From Anoplopoma fimbria (lineage: Eukaryota; Chordata; Actinopteri; Perciformes; Anoplopomatidae): a stretch of DNA of 64,000 bases. The position numbers were made by a program, and so were the translations under genes. The stretch lies in NCBI RefSeq assembly GCF_027596085.1, contig NC_072462.1, positions 20,483,921-20,547,920 on the forward strand, in the 5' to 3' direction. Of the stretch, positions 48,200 through 61,321 are shown one piece after another (position 1 is the stretch's first letter; every line of letters begins with the position of its first letter). Below the pieces are notes generated by a model, which had not been told where the DNA came from, made no database searches, and saw only the letters and a program-made list of their open reading frames with translations.

Positions 48200-51100
48200 A
48201 AGGCTTCTGCAGATAACGTGTTTCAATCTTTCAAGCCAACACGGAGATCAGAGGGACTCAGGGAGGAGGGTGGGGATGGTGGTGGTGTCAGAGTGAAGAT
48301 GACAGGTCTGAAAGGTCTTGGAAGATCGCTGGTGAGGGCTTTAAGTGTTTCCTAAGGATTCTCATTCACCAAAGCGTACCTACGCTAGACAAAGGTACTT
48401 CTCTAAAGTCACTCATGCTGCACTTTTTGCATACCCCAGTAGTATTCAGCACTTTCCCCAGCAGTAAAATGTTGACGTTTCATATTCTAGGGACTTGTGT
48501 GCGACGTCTTCAAAAAACTTTATCCCAATTAGTGGCACTTCACATGTGGCAGAAAGAGGAAAACGTTCAAACAGGTAACAGTTCACACATATGCTTTTTA
48601 TATTATTTTATATCCAATGAAAACTAGTAATTAGTTGCAAAAATGTGAGATGTTCTAAATCTAAAATTACACAGTTTCGTCCCATAATTCTACTGACAGT
48701 CTGTCGCACACTGTTTCATCTCATCCACTATAGAGTAATTGTTATTTTCAAAAATAAGCAAAGGTAAAGCATAGTTTAATGCACAATGCTTGTGTCTGAT
48801 CAATGTAAGGTAGATTCTTGCTTTTGTATTTGAAGGAATACATAATAAAATGTATATCGCTTAAGCCGGGGAGCTCATGGAAGAGAGAGCTCAAACATGA
48901 AGGTCTGGTTTGGCTACGGTGTTTCCAGTCAGTATTATTGATGTGAGAAAGAAAGTCCATGAAAGACTATTGAATGGTTTTTGACCAGAATGCAAAGATC
49001 ATTGAACGAGTAGGAAGCAGAGAGGAGAGGACCAGTTGAATGTTCTGTACATTATCTATCTGCTCACTCTTCAAAGTTTACCTCTTATTTGGGGATCTTG
49101 ATTGCTGATATTTGTAAGAATGTCTCAGTGGTCTAATTTAATATGGATTTACCCATATGTTTGTCAGTTTGCAACATCTGCCTTTTTTTACTAGACTATA
49201 ATCTATCAAGGGCAACACACACTGGCGGCATTATGTTAATACATCAATTACAAATATAAAAATTTAAAGCTACAGGATATAATGTGCTTCAAAGGCGGTG
49301 CCCTGCAGTAGGTACAGTATATGACCCTAACACATCTAGTGTATCTATGTATTGCCTCTTCTCTTTTCCACACGTCATTATGTGAAAGCTGTCACAGCAT
49401 TGTTGGGAGTTCGGTTTGTTATGTATGCCTTAAAGAACAAGGGGGCTCTCCAAAAGACATTGCATATTGGTGAAGGGATCCATTTGGTGTCCTGAACTGC
49501 CCTCTATGTGCGAGTGTATATTTCCAAGGATTGGTCGGATGAAGCTCTGTGTGATTGAAGCACCATGGCATCTTTTTGCAATGCCTACGTCTTGTTTGAA
49601 GATGAAAGGAAAGAAAGAAAATAGAGATGGCTTGTCTACTAGAATGGACTCTTGGACAAGAAAATGCAATATAGAGCATGCAAAGCCGACATCTAATGCA
49701 AACTACAACAACCCTGATCGAGTCCAGACTAACAGCCTTTGTAATGCTATCTGAAAAGAAGCATTATTCATTATCATCATTGAGGGAACTCGTTGGCCTT
49801 CTGGGGATGAGAAGTAGTGTTTATCCTCAATGGAAGAGGCTTTCTAAAATTTCAGGCACATATTTGTTTCCAAACTTGCTTGAGGTTGCAGGAAACAGAT
49901 TTTATGTCCCAACCAAGTAAACCTCACGTCTTTGGTGTCTCATTGTGTTTGGTGAATATTCCAAAACAAAAGCCCATTGAGATGGAGATGCTGTCAAATG
50001 CGCACAAATCACATTTTGTGCTAGGACACGCTGTGAGCACATGTACATAGTTCTGTCCCCTTGATATTTTGTTGAGTAGAAAATAACTTCACAAGACAAG
50101 AGTATACCAGATCCTGGCGAGGTAAAAGTCCCGCTTGGTTCTGTCGCTCACAAGCGACCGTCGGGTCCCAGAAGTTGGTGTAGGAAATGTTTGACAGCGC
50201 GGCTAGTTAAGAGTGATTGATGCCCGCAGCCCTCTCAGCTGTTAAGGAGAGATGAGGGGGAACAAGTGATGCAAAGCGGATTGGAAGCTGCCTGCTGGCA
50301 TCTGACTTCAGGAATGGTGATTAAAAACACATTATGACAAAGACAACATCTGGCGGTGCATTCAAAGCCTCAGCCGAACAGTAGTGTAGTGCTACATTAC
50401 CCTGGCAGAACATGCACAGTGGATGAAAGGTGTGCCGCAGAACTACAAACTCCATTCCAAACAATGAAAAAAACAAAAACTAAAATCACATTTTCTCTGC
50501 TTGATGGTGCTTTGAGCAAACTGAAAACAATCACCAAAGAGGCTACTTACTTAGTTTCATTATCATGGTATTTTGGCAAATTAACTTAGGGTGCAATGTA
50601 ATATTTGTACTTTGTGTAGTTAATGATATCAGTCTGTTAATTAACAATGGCTCTGCTCAACATTTCGGAAAAGTAATAATCTTTGCAACTTGGCAAACGT
50701 GATTTTTCTTCCCATTGATGTTCATTGGATACAGATTAATCTTTGCTGTGGTTTACTTGGTTCCCAAGGCAAAGACTGTGTCACCTGTTAGTGAAGTAAA
50801 AAAACAGTTATTAAAAGCAAAAAAACTATGACTAATGGGGATAATATTCTTTGATGGCACGCCACAAAAGACAACATCTGTTCTGGCGCTGATACCCTAG
50901 GGCTGTTCGCTCAGTACGCCATCCTGACAAAACATGCATGGATGACTGTCGGGATAAGTTTTTACTCTGGATCAGATTACTTTTTGTCAAGGTCAACCGT
51001 CATGTCTTGATATACATGAAGGCAATAAAGTCAATAACAATTGGGCTTTGCTTTTTTTTTTTTTTTTTCATTAGATTCTTGGCAGACAGTTTCTACTAAA

Positions 51101-51370
51101 AATGTTTTATTTTATTTTGTATTCTATCAGAATCAGACTATGTTCATGATGTTGTTGATTCTGTATTGTGTTTTCCGTGAGTGTTCATTAGAGCTCAACA
51201 ATCCAAAGCTGGTGGATTTGTTGTTTTATTCCAGACGTTTGTCCAAAACACTGCTGATGTTAATGGGTTTTACAACCTTTGAGATGCAGGAAATTACTTA
51301 CCAAACCAACTAAGGGCCATAAAACAGAAATAATACCAAGGCCAGTGTTGTACAGGGCTGTCACACTGTT
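48200..51370. other. No gene seen; AT-rich unique DNA
   Basis: No repeat or gene could be supported beyond a T run at 51050-51069 and short chance frames. Confidence 0.5.
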
Positions 51371-51374
51371 GTAG

Positions 51375-51581
51375 TGCAGCAAATATCATTTTGTTGTTAT
51401 GCACTGGCAGTTTGACATTAAAGTTGGACAAATTGAAAGTTTCAGTGCAGTAGAATCAAAAGCTTTCACACAGTCACACAGTTTGATAGATTTCCCTTTT
51501 TCTGCTGTCAAGAACAAGGCGTTTTCACATTGTATCTATGGTTCTGTGCATGCATGTCTAAATTGTATGGGTGAATGTTAA
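51375..51581 (+). other. Open frame with internal peptide repeat, doubtful
   Basis: A 60-codon ATG-led frame (ATG at 51399; open upstream to 51375) contains FSAVESKAF (from about 51438) and FSAVKNKAF (from about 51498). The matching codons differ at nearly every third position and use both Ser codon families, so the peptides agree better than the DNA does. That would fit a coding constraint, but the frame is short, has no family resemblance and no clear splice context. Chance remains likely. Confidence 0.15.
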
Positions 51582-51599
51582 AGATGTGTGAAGCTAAAA

Positions 51600-53270
51600 A
51601 AAACGTTTCACCTTACTCTTGATGTTTCAACTTCACATCCATGGGGGTAATGAGGCCAATATCAAACCAAGAACATCAAAGGTTGTCTTACGCTTCAATC
51701 TATAACTAATGACAGAGACAGAAACAGAAAAGCTGAAGGAGAGAGAATCACAAAGATACAGAGAACATTTAGAAAGATATTGAGAACTAGTATAAAGCAA
51801 CCCATTCTCACTCTCCATGCAGTTGGGTCAGTGCACCTTAGCGTCTGACACAAACCCGCGTTGAGCGCTGTCTAGTGTTTGTATGCGACGCACCGAGCTT
51901 GCATCTAACTCCAATGTAAACACACATGCGTCCTTTTTACATGCTGATTTTAGTATACTTAGTATAAAGTGGGATAAAAGGTTGATGGGTCAAACAAACT
52001 CTCGGCCAGGAGACCGCTGTTCTAAAAGTTAATGTTGACATTTTGTCCCGTGAGTAGTTAGTCAGGCGAGTATTTAGTCGAGTTAGGGGTCAGTGTCGTA
52101 AGTGATGGGACTCACGTGAGTCATTAATTAAGTGAGTTGTTAGTGTCGTTAATCATGTGACTCTTTAGTCAGTCAAGTTAAGGTAAACCACCCTCTTTTT
52201 GTAAACCAAAATAAGTGGTTTTGTTGCCTTAGCCTATCTACCCGTGAAGAGGGAAGTTTATTTTGAAAAGACACTGTGCATGCAACAAGCGTAGATTGAC
52301 GAGCCGCCCCTGACACGTTCACCACTGACACTAGGGTTACGTTGAGAGTCATAGTTTGAAGATTAGCAGCTCAAACCACAATGCTGTATTTGACCCATGG
52401 GGGTGAGAATGTGTTGTATGAAGAGCAATAGTCATTTGTTTGACAAAAAATGCAGTTTGAAGGAAGAGAACTGTGAACGAACTGCCAAGTTAATGATGTG
52501 TTTCTCTTGTTGAGTGACAATATATCTAAGAATTTTGAGAACTACTCTGACAGTTTTGTCAGTGCTACTCAGGCAAGAGGAGGTATTAAGGAGTGACGTT
52601 TCTTTCCTTTAAAGCTTGAAATGTTGTGACTTGTCAGTGGGCGACTGTCACTCCCCGCGGAGTTAAATTAAATCGGGTTTATTTGAAACCTCATAGTCCT
52701 TTTCTCCAAAGGCAAAGCTAGTGAGATAAAATCATCGAAGACAGATTCTCTCAATCAAATTTGACCACAGGGATTCCGTTGAGCCGTTTTGGTGAAGTTG
52801 TGAATCTGCAAGATAGTTTTGGTAATCAAATGTGTTAGTCGGACTATGATGCATGATTCAGAAACATTTCAAACTCAAATACAGACATGCAGGGGGACAA
52901 CCCCCATGCTCCTAGTGTCTCAAAAGTTAATTTATAGTTCAGATTGTACTCCAGTCAGTCAGTCAGATGGGAAAATTATAACTGGTGTCAGAAATATCTC
53001 CTCTCGATCACTTGTGTGAAATAGGTCTATTGTGTCTGTAAGTCTATGCGTGCGTCACGCTTCTAATTTAGCACCATGACTCATATAGCACTTCATCCAT
53101 TAAGATATTTTACAGCCTGAGAGAAAAAAAAAAGAAATGATTTTGCTCCATAACATTGTATCTGCCCAGATAACATGGACTGATTGTGGCTTGAGATTTT
53201 TCAGGGAGAGATGAAATGCAGATGTGGTCGTCAGTTTCCGGCAGTCAAAAATAGCAGTAAATGGATGAGA
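51600..53270. other. No gene seen; GAGT/AGTC-rich patch
   Basis: Unique AT-rich DNA. Bases 52045-52185 are unusually rich in GAGT, TAGTC and GTGAGT words in both orientations, like a decayed short tandem repeat. Bases 52196-52250 share wording with the repeat-like block at 30405-30470. Confidence 0.45.
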
Positions 53271-53274
53271 TTTT

Positions 53275-53470
53275 TAAATGATTTGAAGTTTATTAATGGC
53301 CTGAAAAATATATTTACCCCATCCTAAGCATTTTTAGGGAGAGACTAAGGGTTCAGTGTTTTGCTCAAGGACACTTTGACATGCAGACATGAGGAGCTGG
53401 TGATCAAACCTACAAATTTGTGGTGAAAGGACGACCCGCTCCACTCACGGAGCCACAACCACCGAACCAT
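53275..53470 (-). mobile_element. SINE-like repeat, family B, copy 2
   Basis: On the + strand CCCATCCTAAGCATTTTTAG, GGGTTCAGTGTTTTGCTCAA and GGACACTTTGACATGCAGAC match the body of the copy at 11200-11445. The B box (53401-53410, minus GGTTTGATCA) is decayed. Same orientation as copy 1, more diverged. Confidence 0.6.
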
Positions 53471-54024
53471 TACAGGCTTAAAATATGTTGATATTTAATG
53501 AATCAGTTCCACCAAAATGTAAAATCTTGCAAAATAGTTTCCACTGCTAGTTACTGCAGTATTATTAAACGTATATGTCATGATCAGGCACCCGCAGCAC
53601 TTGGTTAAGGTTAGTGAATAAACCTGGTCTTGGTTTAATTAAAAACTGTTTTGACAAAACGAACACTTTTGGCCCCTCGGAAAACACACTTTTCACTATA
53701 TTCACACTTTTTATTGACTTTGTAATTAATTGATTAATCCAAAACAATCATGATATAACTGTGTCTTTTATGAGAGAGCTGCAGCTGTTGGGAAATTAGG
53801 CTCAAAAAGTAATATACAGCACATAATGAATGTTTCAATCAGCTTGGAGATACTTGGGAGGCAAAAAAATAAAATAAATAGAAGAAGAAAAAGAAAGCAA
53901 TTGCCGAGATTGTTTGTCTCACCGAGTGGAGACGTTTCATTTGTCATGGTCTTATTGAAGTGTACGCACAAACAGGCACCACCGCACACAGCCACAGCCG
54001 TAAAAACATAATGATATGGATTCT

Positions 54025-54053
54025 CACACAGACACACACACACACACACACAC
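54025..54053 (+). repeat. (CA)n microsatellite
   Basis: About 29 bases of CA. Confidence 0.9.
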
Positions 54054-54160
54054 TTAGACCTGGCCTGGGTCTCCATTGTAAATGCTGCAGTTCATCCGTG
54101 TGAGCTGTAGTTGAGTTAGTAGCTAATTAGTTTGGCACGCCAGCGTTCTTCCCAGGCCCT

Positions 54161-54164
54161 GAGT

Positions 54165-54222
<58 letters not shown>

Positions 54223-54230
54223 TGTGTTGG
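54161..54230 (+). repeat. (GT)n microsatellite
   Basis: About 70 bases of GT with minor interruptions (GGTG near the 3' end). Confidence 0.95.
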
Positions 54231-54254
54231 GGGTGCAGCGGAGGGCTTAATCCT

Positions 54255-54770
54255 CTTTACTTGTTGTTCTACACCACTGCTCCCCCTTCTCCTGACTCTT
54301 TCTGTTCCCCCTGTCCCTTTCTTCGCTTCTTCTCGCTTTGTCTTTCCCCATGTACGTGTTTTGTCCCCCACGCTGCCCAGTCCCCCCTTTCTTCTCCCCC
54401 CTTTTTTCTTACCTCATTATTACTTTTTCACTTCCTCTCCAAGTCCTGCACGTCTCTTCTTCCTCCCATGCATATTTTTTTTTTCTATTTTATTTCCCCT
54501 CTCCCTCTGACTATCTTATTTTCCTTCTCCATCCATCCGTCCGTCTCCCTCTCCCGTATTTAATGAAATTCCCTGGTATTGGACTAATCCAGTAGTGGAG
54601 TGTTCTCAGTGTCTCTCTCTCGCTTCACTCCTCAGTATCTCAGCGCTCATCCTCCATCTTTTACATTTCCCCCTCACCCTCGACTAATGGAAGTCCCCCC
54701 GCTATCTTTGTAGTCCAGTGTGTCTCTCCCCCTCCACCTTTCTGTTGCTCTTTCTTTTCCTCTTCCCCTC
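54255..54770 (+). repeat. Polypyrimidine DNA with degenerate CTAATG repeats
   Basis: C/T-rich sequence in which ATG-A-rich islands recur: TTAATGAAATTCCCTGGTAT (from 54560), CTAATGGAAGTCC (54683) and CTAATGAAAGTCTGTGGTGT (54777). Copies 1 and 3 match at 25 of 31 positions. The spacing is about 123 and 94 bases. Confidence 0.5.
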
Positions 54771-54998
54771 TGTAGACTAATGAAAGTCTGTGGTGTTGGT
54801 CTAATCCTCCTGGCTATGTGCTCACAGCCTCTTTGTTGGTCAAATCTGACTAATGCCCTCCGTTTCACTCCGCAGCACAGGAGCCTCTTACCTCAGCCCT
54901 CACGGACACACACACAAACTCTTTCACACATCACAGACGCCCTGGGGAATAATATGATTTTGCTGAAAATGTATGTGTCTGTCTCTGGTTTATGAGTT

Positions 54999-55006
54999 TA
55001 CACACA

Positions 55007-55063
<57 letters not shown>

Positions 55064-55066
55064 ACA
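54999..55066 (+). repeat. (CA)n microsatellite
   Basis: About 68 bases of CA with two AA interruptions. Confidence 0.95.
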
Positions 55067-55114
55067 TGGCACCCCCATATGACCTGCTCTCTGATTTAGT
55101 GTTTCTTTGCGCAT

Positions 55115-55116
<2 letters not shown>

Positions 55117-55198
<82 letters not shown>
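55117..55198 (+). repeat. (CA)n microsatellite, long
   Basis: About 82 bases of uninterrupted CA, 50 bases after the previous array. Confidence 0.97.
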
Positions 55199-55199
<1 letters not shown>

Positions 55200-55201
<2 letters not shown>

Positions 55202-58200
55202 CACACAGCATCTCGGTGCAGAAACACACAACACTGTGTCTGTTTCTATATTAACAAGCATATTAATATTGACACTCGAAGAAACACAGTGAAGCGCTGT
55301 TTAAGTTATTATTTTCGTATCTCTCTATCACTACTGTTGCATGATGTGCAAGAATGACTGAGCTATTGGGGTGAAGCTCATGGGCAGAACACAGGATAGT
55401 CACACCACAACCAGCAACAATAACAAAAGCCATAGGAAAGAACTCTAAAAATAATCCATGAAGACAAGTCCCTCTCCAGGAGCAACATTAATGAGATTAA
55501 TGAGTTCTGGAGTCCAGATTTTTTACTTCTAGACATGGATTTTTGCCTCAGGCTACACATTTCATCACTCTGAGCAACATTTAGGAATATCCCAAACTCT
55601 GAACTTTACCATTTGGATGTTATTTCCTAGTTCTCAAAAATGTGACCGCACCAACATGGGATAATTCGTTTCATAGTCTTTGCTCCTTACTGCATCACCA
55701 CATGACTGCAAAGCAACTTTGACAAGCACTGCAGAATGCTGCTCTTTAGGTTAGGGCGAGTATAACTATCAGTCAAAGTACTACAGTAATCTAAATTTCA
55801 TTGGGTCTCAGTAACAAATGCAGAGCAGGGCTGAACAGTGCGACATATATGATTAATGAGTGTGAAAAAAAAATGGGTGTGATTAATGAAATTAACACAG
55901 TATTAGTGTTGGTGCGTGTGTGAGGCAGCGCCGCTCGTTAGTTACTGGATGTTACCTCAGTTTTATTTGATAAAAATACAGCGCAGTGACGATACAGCCA
56001 TTTCATGCAACCTGCCCGTTCATATGAGTAAGCTGTCAACATTTGTCACTCTGGAGAATCCAGTCTGCAGTGTGGTTCGTACACTTCACTGATAAACAAG
56101 AGAATTGTAGAGTAACATTAGGTTTCCTGGTCAAAGAATGTTTTTGTATCACGTCTACTCTACAGTCTATATTATCGCTCGCTCCGTTTCTCTCTCTGCT
56201 TTCCAAATCTATTTTATAATCAATAGCTATAACCAAATTACACTTTCCATTGTACAAATTGCTTGGTATAAGTGTACAGCGGCAGTAATAGCAGTGACCT
56301 TATATGCTCTGTAGCTGACTGGATTGTGGTCTCTCCAGAGGTCTGTTAGACAGTCTGTGACTTGGATTCAGTGGAACACAAAAACCTCCTCTTAGACACT
56401 TGAGTGTTTTTGTCCTTGATTGAGTCTGCATCTCATGGAATGTAATGGTGGACCACCAAAAAGAATTGTGTACTACACAGATAGCTTGTATCCCAGTAAA
56501 AAACACTATAGTTTAACACAAAGTTTAATCTCTTTTATCAATTTCATCAGTTTTTTTAAATATCTAATTAAGGAGATTATGCAGCCCCCTTATTGCCCCT
56601 ACTTCCTGGGTCCATGCTATTTGCATGAATATGATAATAGATAAATACATGTATTTAAAACAGTGTCTGCATTTTTTTTTCAGTACTATGTTTCTTTAAA
56701 AGGTCAAGGAAAATTATTATATATTCTTAATGCTCCAAGCCCCCCAACAAAGAATTTGGATAGTCTCAAACCACAGTGCACTTATGTGATACTTTTATGC
56801 TTGTGCTGTAATTTTGTGACCTGTGCTACAAACTCTCAATCCATGTAGCGCCGGTGCTAAATGCAAAAAAAAAAAAAAAAAAGTTAACGTAGAGCCTTGC
56901 TATAGTAATGTTCCAGTGCAGCCCAAAGTACAAGCATTTATATAGAACCTCAACTGCCTGAGGGTAGCATTGAAATTTGTGGTTCGGTCTAAAAAGCTGC
57001 ACATTGTAGCTTTAAAAGGTTTTCTAGGGGTGAAATCAGCATCCTTGTTTCTTGCTTGAAATGAAAACCCAGTCCCAAAATGCAGTAGTCTGTGTATCAG
57101 AGGTCACTGTTTGGGCACCGTAAATGTTTGGTTGAATTAGACCTTCATCTTCGCTACGAGGCTCAACAGTAAATCATTGTGTCCGTGAACTTCTGTCAGC
57201 ATTGATTTGACCTTAACTCACCTGCGTGGTAGCACCGACCCCGACACCCACGCTGAGGCCAAATCAGATCATTTTCAATCTCAGCGCCATCGCTCATAGC
57301 CGTAACTTCATTCAGGCCGTAAGCAGATTGACCCTCAGATGACTGCTCCATTAAGGGGCAGACGGTGACCTCATGTAACCCCAGTCCTGCTCTGCGATGT
57401 TAATGGCTTATATTGACGTACTGTTACTCTAACACACATGCAAATGCATTAGTCAATGTTTCTCGATAATGTGGATGGGGCCTGTCACAAATATGTGCAC
57501 ATGATAAATACAGTATTTGCTGCATTGTTTTTCATATTGATGTATTTTTCTTTCTACCATCTTACTGTGCGTGGATCCGGCAGCATAGCATTATTGACTG
57601 TGGATCATGATGTGGCTGTGTGTTTCTGTGAGGAACATGTATGTGAAATAGAACATGGGAATGTGTGTCTACTTGTAATGCTTGCGGGTGTGTGCATGCC
57701 GTCATGTGTGCGTTTTGAGAGTTTGGGTCTTACACAATCCTGACAGTGTTTGCAATATTTTGCGCTCTTTGGTTTCGCCTGTTTATGGAGAAATGTGCAA
57801 TAAATCATGACAAAACATAACCAAACACAAGTGTGTGTTTATCATCAAGGGAAAGCTGTTTCAGGCTCGCGCATTCTCGGCTGTGAATGTGACACCGAGG
57901 TTAAATTGTTTCAATCGTGCTAAAGCTACGTTGAAATTGAGCTCTTAAGCGCATTCGAGGTCGTAGTGTGTAAAATATATGTATGGAGTTATTATTTGGG
58001 AAACAATGTAATTGGATTAGCAGAGGGGCATGCATACCTACAGTATGGGAGCTCATAGGGAGCAGCTTGGTTCATACATATCTAAATCACCGGATACAAA
58101 TACCTAGCTACTGGTATGAAAAAAAAATATATATAAAAATATGAAAATAATGCCAGGTGAAAAAAAAGACATTTAGGTGTTAGCTATTATCTGTATTATA

Positions 58201-60310
58201 ATGGCTCACATGCATAATGTATTTCCCCAGTACTAGCCTAAATCCATCAGTACAATAGATTCATATCATAGTCATCTCATTTTGATCAGACCATTTTTTT
58301 TTTCACACATTCATTTCAATCGCTTCAACTCCACAGTTCTATGGACCAGTATCAAGAATCTGCCAGTGACACTCAACATGTAGTGTAGATTTCGCAATAA
58401 AACCTTACCAGTAAAAGGAGGGGCTTTGCTATTTGACTCATTTGAATGTTCTTTTGTTAAACATCTGCGCAGTAATAATTTAGCTAACAGCGCTAAAGAA
58501 AATGACAGCAAATTAGATTGGAATTAGGTGATAGCAGTTGTTATATTTGTTATCCTGCATTTGTCAAGATAACAGGTAAACATCTATGGAGTATTGATCA
58601 ACTGTAAAAAGCATTAACATCAAATTAAAGCAGATAGAGGCAGATCAGAACCGGACAGTTGTTACTATAATATGATAGAAATTACACTTTAGAAATGGAA
58701 TGGTATACATCTCTGATGTATATCTGGTTCTACTAGCTCTAATTTGTTCACTGATGCTTATTCTTTTTGGACCTGCATTGTATTTGAAAACTGTTAAGAT
58801 GATAATCAGAATTTAGAATGGGCACACAGATAATTTGACTACTTAATTAACACTAACACGATAAAAGATACGAAATTACAGGCCGAACTCGGGAAGAGAC
58901 ACTGTATTCATACAAAAAACAATCTCCGCATGGTATATAAGCTATTCTTGATACTTAATTGTTGAGATATTCACAAGTGACACAAATGCACAGTTTCTAT
59001 TTTTTTTTTTTTCTTTTGACATTGGTGCTGACACATATCAGGTTTCAGAGAAATTACAATTTTTGAAGTGCAGACACGTACTGTAGATGTCGTAATATGT
59101 CCCCAGGTGCTAAATCGCAAGCACAACAATGCTTGACAGTTAAGTTCGGTTTTTTTCGATCTTGAAAATCATTTGGAAAAAGTGACACCTACTCAGTTTT
59201 GAAAGCAAAGACGGAAAATAAATTACACACGGCACATTTTAAAGAACAGCCGAAATTGAATTCTCTTGTCGACATCAATAATGTTTACAACCTTGCCCTA
59301 GATCCACTAGCTATGCTAAATTATCCACTTTAGTTAATGGTTTCCTTTCCAAGAATGAATATAAAACATCCAGGGATTAAGCTCCTAGCTAACACGGCCT
59401 TTGGTTATTTTTTGCGCTATTCATTTGAAACATCACAATTTCACATCAGCTCTTATGTTTCAAACTTTTCTATCCTCCGACTCTTCTTTGTGCTCCCAGT
59501 GAATGTAGAAGACCATATTTCAAACCAGATACTCTCATGTGGGAAGTAAAACATGTACAAGTCAGCCAAAGGTGAAATCCAGCCCTGCCAGTGGAGATTT
59601 TCAGCTTACAGGGTCTCAGGCACAGACTCCTCCAATTCATAAACGGTGTGTATCGGGAGCGAGCAAATGTCTGTAAGTGTGTGTGTGAGACTGTGTGTGA
59701 TCAGCAGAAATATACGGCTTCAAGCTGTCTCATCCTTTGAGGCATCGAAGGATCGTTCTGTTTTTCCCAAAACACGAAGACCTTCTCGAGAAAATCGTCG
59801 TAAATTTGAAAGATTCAGTTTGACAGCATGCATAGCTGAAACATCTTCAGGAACTGATTAATAATAATAAAAACAATGGCATAATAATAAGAAAAAAACT
59901 TTAAAAAACAAGCCTTCTGGAATTGACCTCATGGTGGTACTTAGTCAGAAAGTGAAAGGCAGTGATAGAGAGAGAAAGAGAGGGGAAGGACTCATGAAAA
60001 GCAAAGTCAGCTGGGACTCAAAGGGTGTAACAGACAAACAGAGAACAGCGAGAGACACCAGCCCACAGACGCCGAGAGCGTAAACACCTGGGACAGTAAG
60101 CGGGGAAGGGTGAAAGGTGTCCCCACCTCTCTTGGCACCCCTTCTACAGCTTCCTGTCTAATCCGAGAGAAGCTGCCATGAAATCAGCTCCCCTGCTCCT
60201 CGCCTCCTGCCTCGGGTGTAAAACCCCGGTAGAACGAAGCAGAGAGAATAACGGGAGAGCAAGGGGCTCTAATCCGACCCGACGGCCTGCATGCCTGGGG
60301 ATTTGGGACT
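55200..60310. other. No gene seen; AT-rich unique DNA
   Basis: About 5 kb without supportable genes or named repeats. An A run (56864-56882) and T runs (58296-58303, 59000-59012) are the only simple sequences of note. Confidence 0.5.
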
Positions 60311-60319
60311 ATCACTTAC

Positions 60320-60376
60320 CGTGAAGGAGGAGGAGGAGGAGGAGGAGGAGGAGAAGGAGGAGAAGGAGGTGGAGGA
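60320..60376 (-). other. GGA trinucleotide repeat beside a minus-strand splice-donor motif
   Basis: Bases 60326-60376 are GGA/GAA repeats. On the minus strand, the repeat leads directly into CTTCACG|GTAAGT (exon end at 60320), a consensus 5' splice site. A Ser-rich frame is open through the repeat on minus. This could be the end of a minus-strand exon, but no start, promoter or acceptor partner is visible. Confidence 0.2.
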
Positions 60377-60686
60377 GTAAGAGTAGGGGGCCAAAGAAAT
60401 AGCTATGTTCTTCCTGTTCATCACAATCCCGAGCTCTTTTCTCTCGGTCAGGGCATTGCTATTGCCTTCACATTATTATAATACCGCAATTTTCGACTCG
60501 CCACAGCTCTGGTGCACGCTCCTTTTTATGTCTGTTTTTCAATCTATGCAAGCTCATCCTCTCCTCAAACGACTCCGTCTCTTTCCTCGTCTTGCTCGAC
60601 CATTTGGATACACTCTGTCTCCCTATCTCTTCCTCCTCATCTTTCTCCGCAAGCTTTGTTAACACCCCGCTATCTCTAACCCAACA

Positions 60687-61321
60687 GTGAGCCAATTTAG
60701 CTCCCCCGAGCAAAGCTGTGAACTTTGTTACCGCTGCCAATTCCCAAAGAAAGACATCCCAAAGAGTTATGCAGATGTGGCAGTTAGCAAACTACCCATA
60801 GGGGGAGGTTTGCATAAGAGATTAGGGGCTTATTGTTCACATATTGATATATTTAGTGCTCTAATGAAATTATTAATTCATTTTCATTTTCAGTAACGTC
60901 TGTTTTATTAGACAGTCTGCAAGCGGAGAGTCTAGATAACGTGCAAAAACGGTCCTCCGGTCCAATTAAGGCATCCAAGCAATTAAAGCAATTTGACCCA
61001 GACCAGTGGACTGTAAAACCCACAAAGCTGTTAAACGCAGCAACAACATCTGTTAATACAAACAAAGTTCAGGATGCACTGTTAAATATGCAGGCTTTTC
61101 TGATGCCCAAGGGGACTATGCAAGAACTGTCACAGTAACAAGTTTGTTAAATGAAAAGTTAGACATTTATGGAAGTACATGGGGACCAATTAAGCCAGCT
61201 AACTAAGTTTGGCGTTAAGGCTGGAAACAGGGGGAAAAGGTTCACCTGGCTCTGTAAAAGAGTAACAAAATATGCTAACCACCATTTGTTAATCTGTACA
61301 CACCCAAATATCTTATTTTAA
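60687..61321 (+). pseudogene. Broken coding-like patch of unknown origin
   Basis: Three open stretches follow one another on the + strand in different frames. They are 60687-60896 (69 codons from ATG, stop TAA), 60857-61138 (open from after a TAG; ATG at 60941; contains DPDQWTVKPTK and LLNMQAFLMPKGT) and a short one to 61203, which is entered by a frame change near 61126-61138. A further 50-codon frame runs from 61169 to 61321 and contains GKRFTWLCKR. Codon make-up is rich in Lys, Gln, Asn and Thr and looks more protein-like than other frames here. I cannot assign a family. A decayed retroelement or integrated viral sequence is possible, as is an ordinary pseudogene or chance. Confidence 0.25.

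Noticed and set aside
55117..55198. Regular array that could be taken for a CRISPR-like repeat
   Set aside because: It is a dinucleotide microsatellite with no unique spacers.
60468..60740. 90-codon minus-strand frame with an acidic patch
   Set aside because: No family resemblance. The charged stretch comes from local TCC/CTT-rich sequence. Kept out despite the nearby donor motif because no start or promoter context is convincing.
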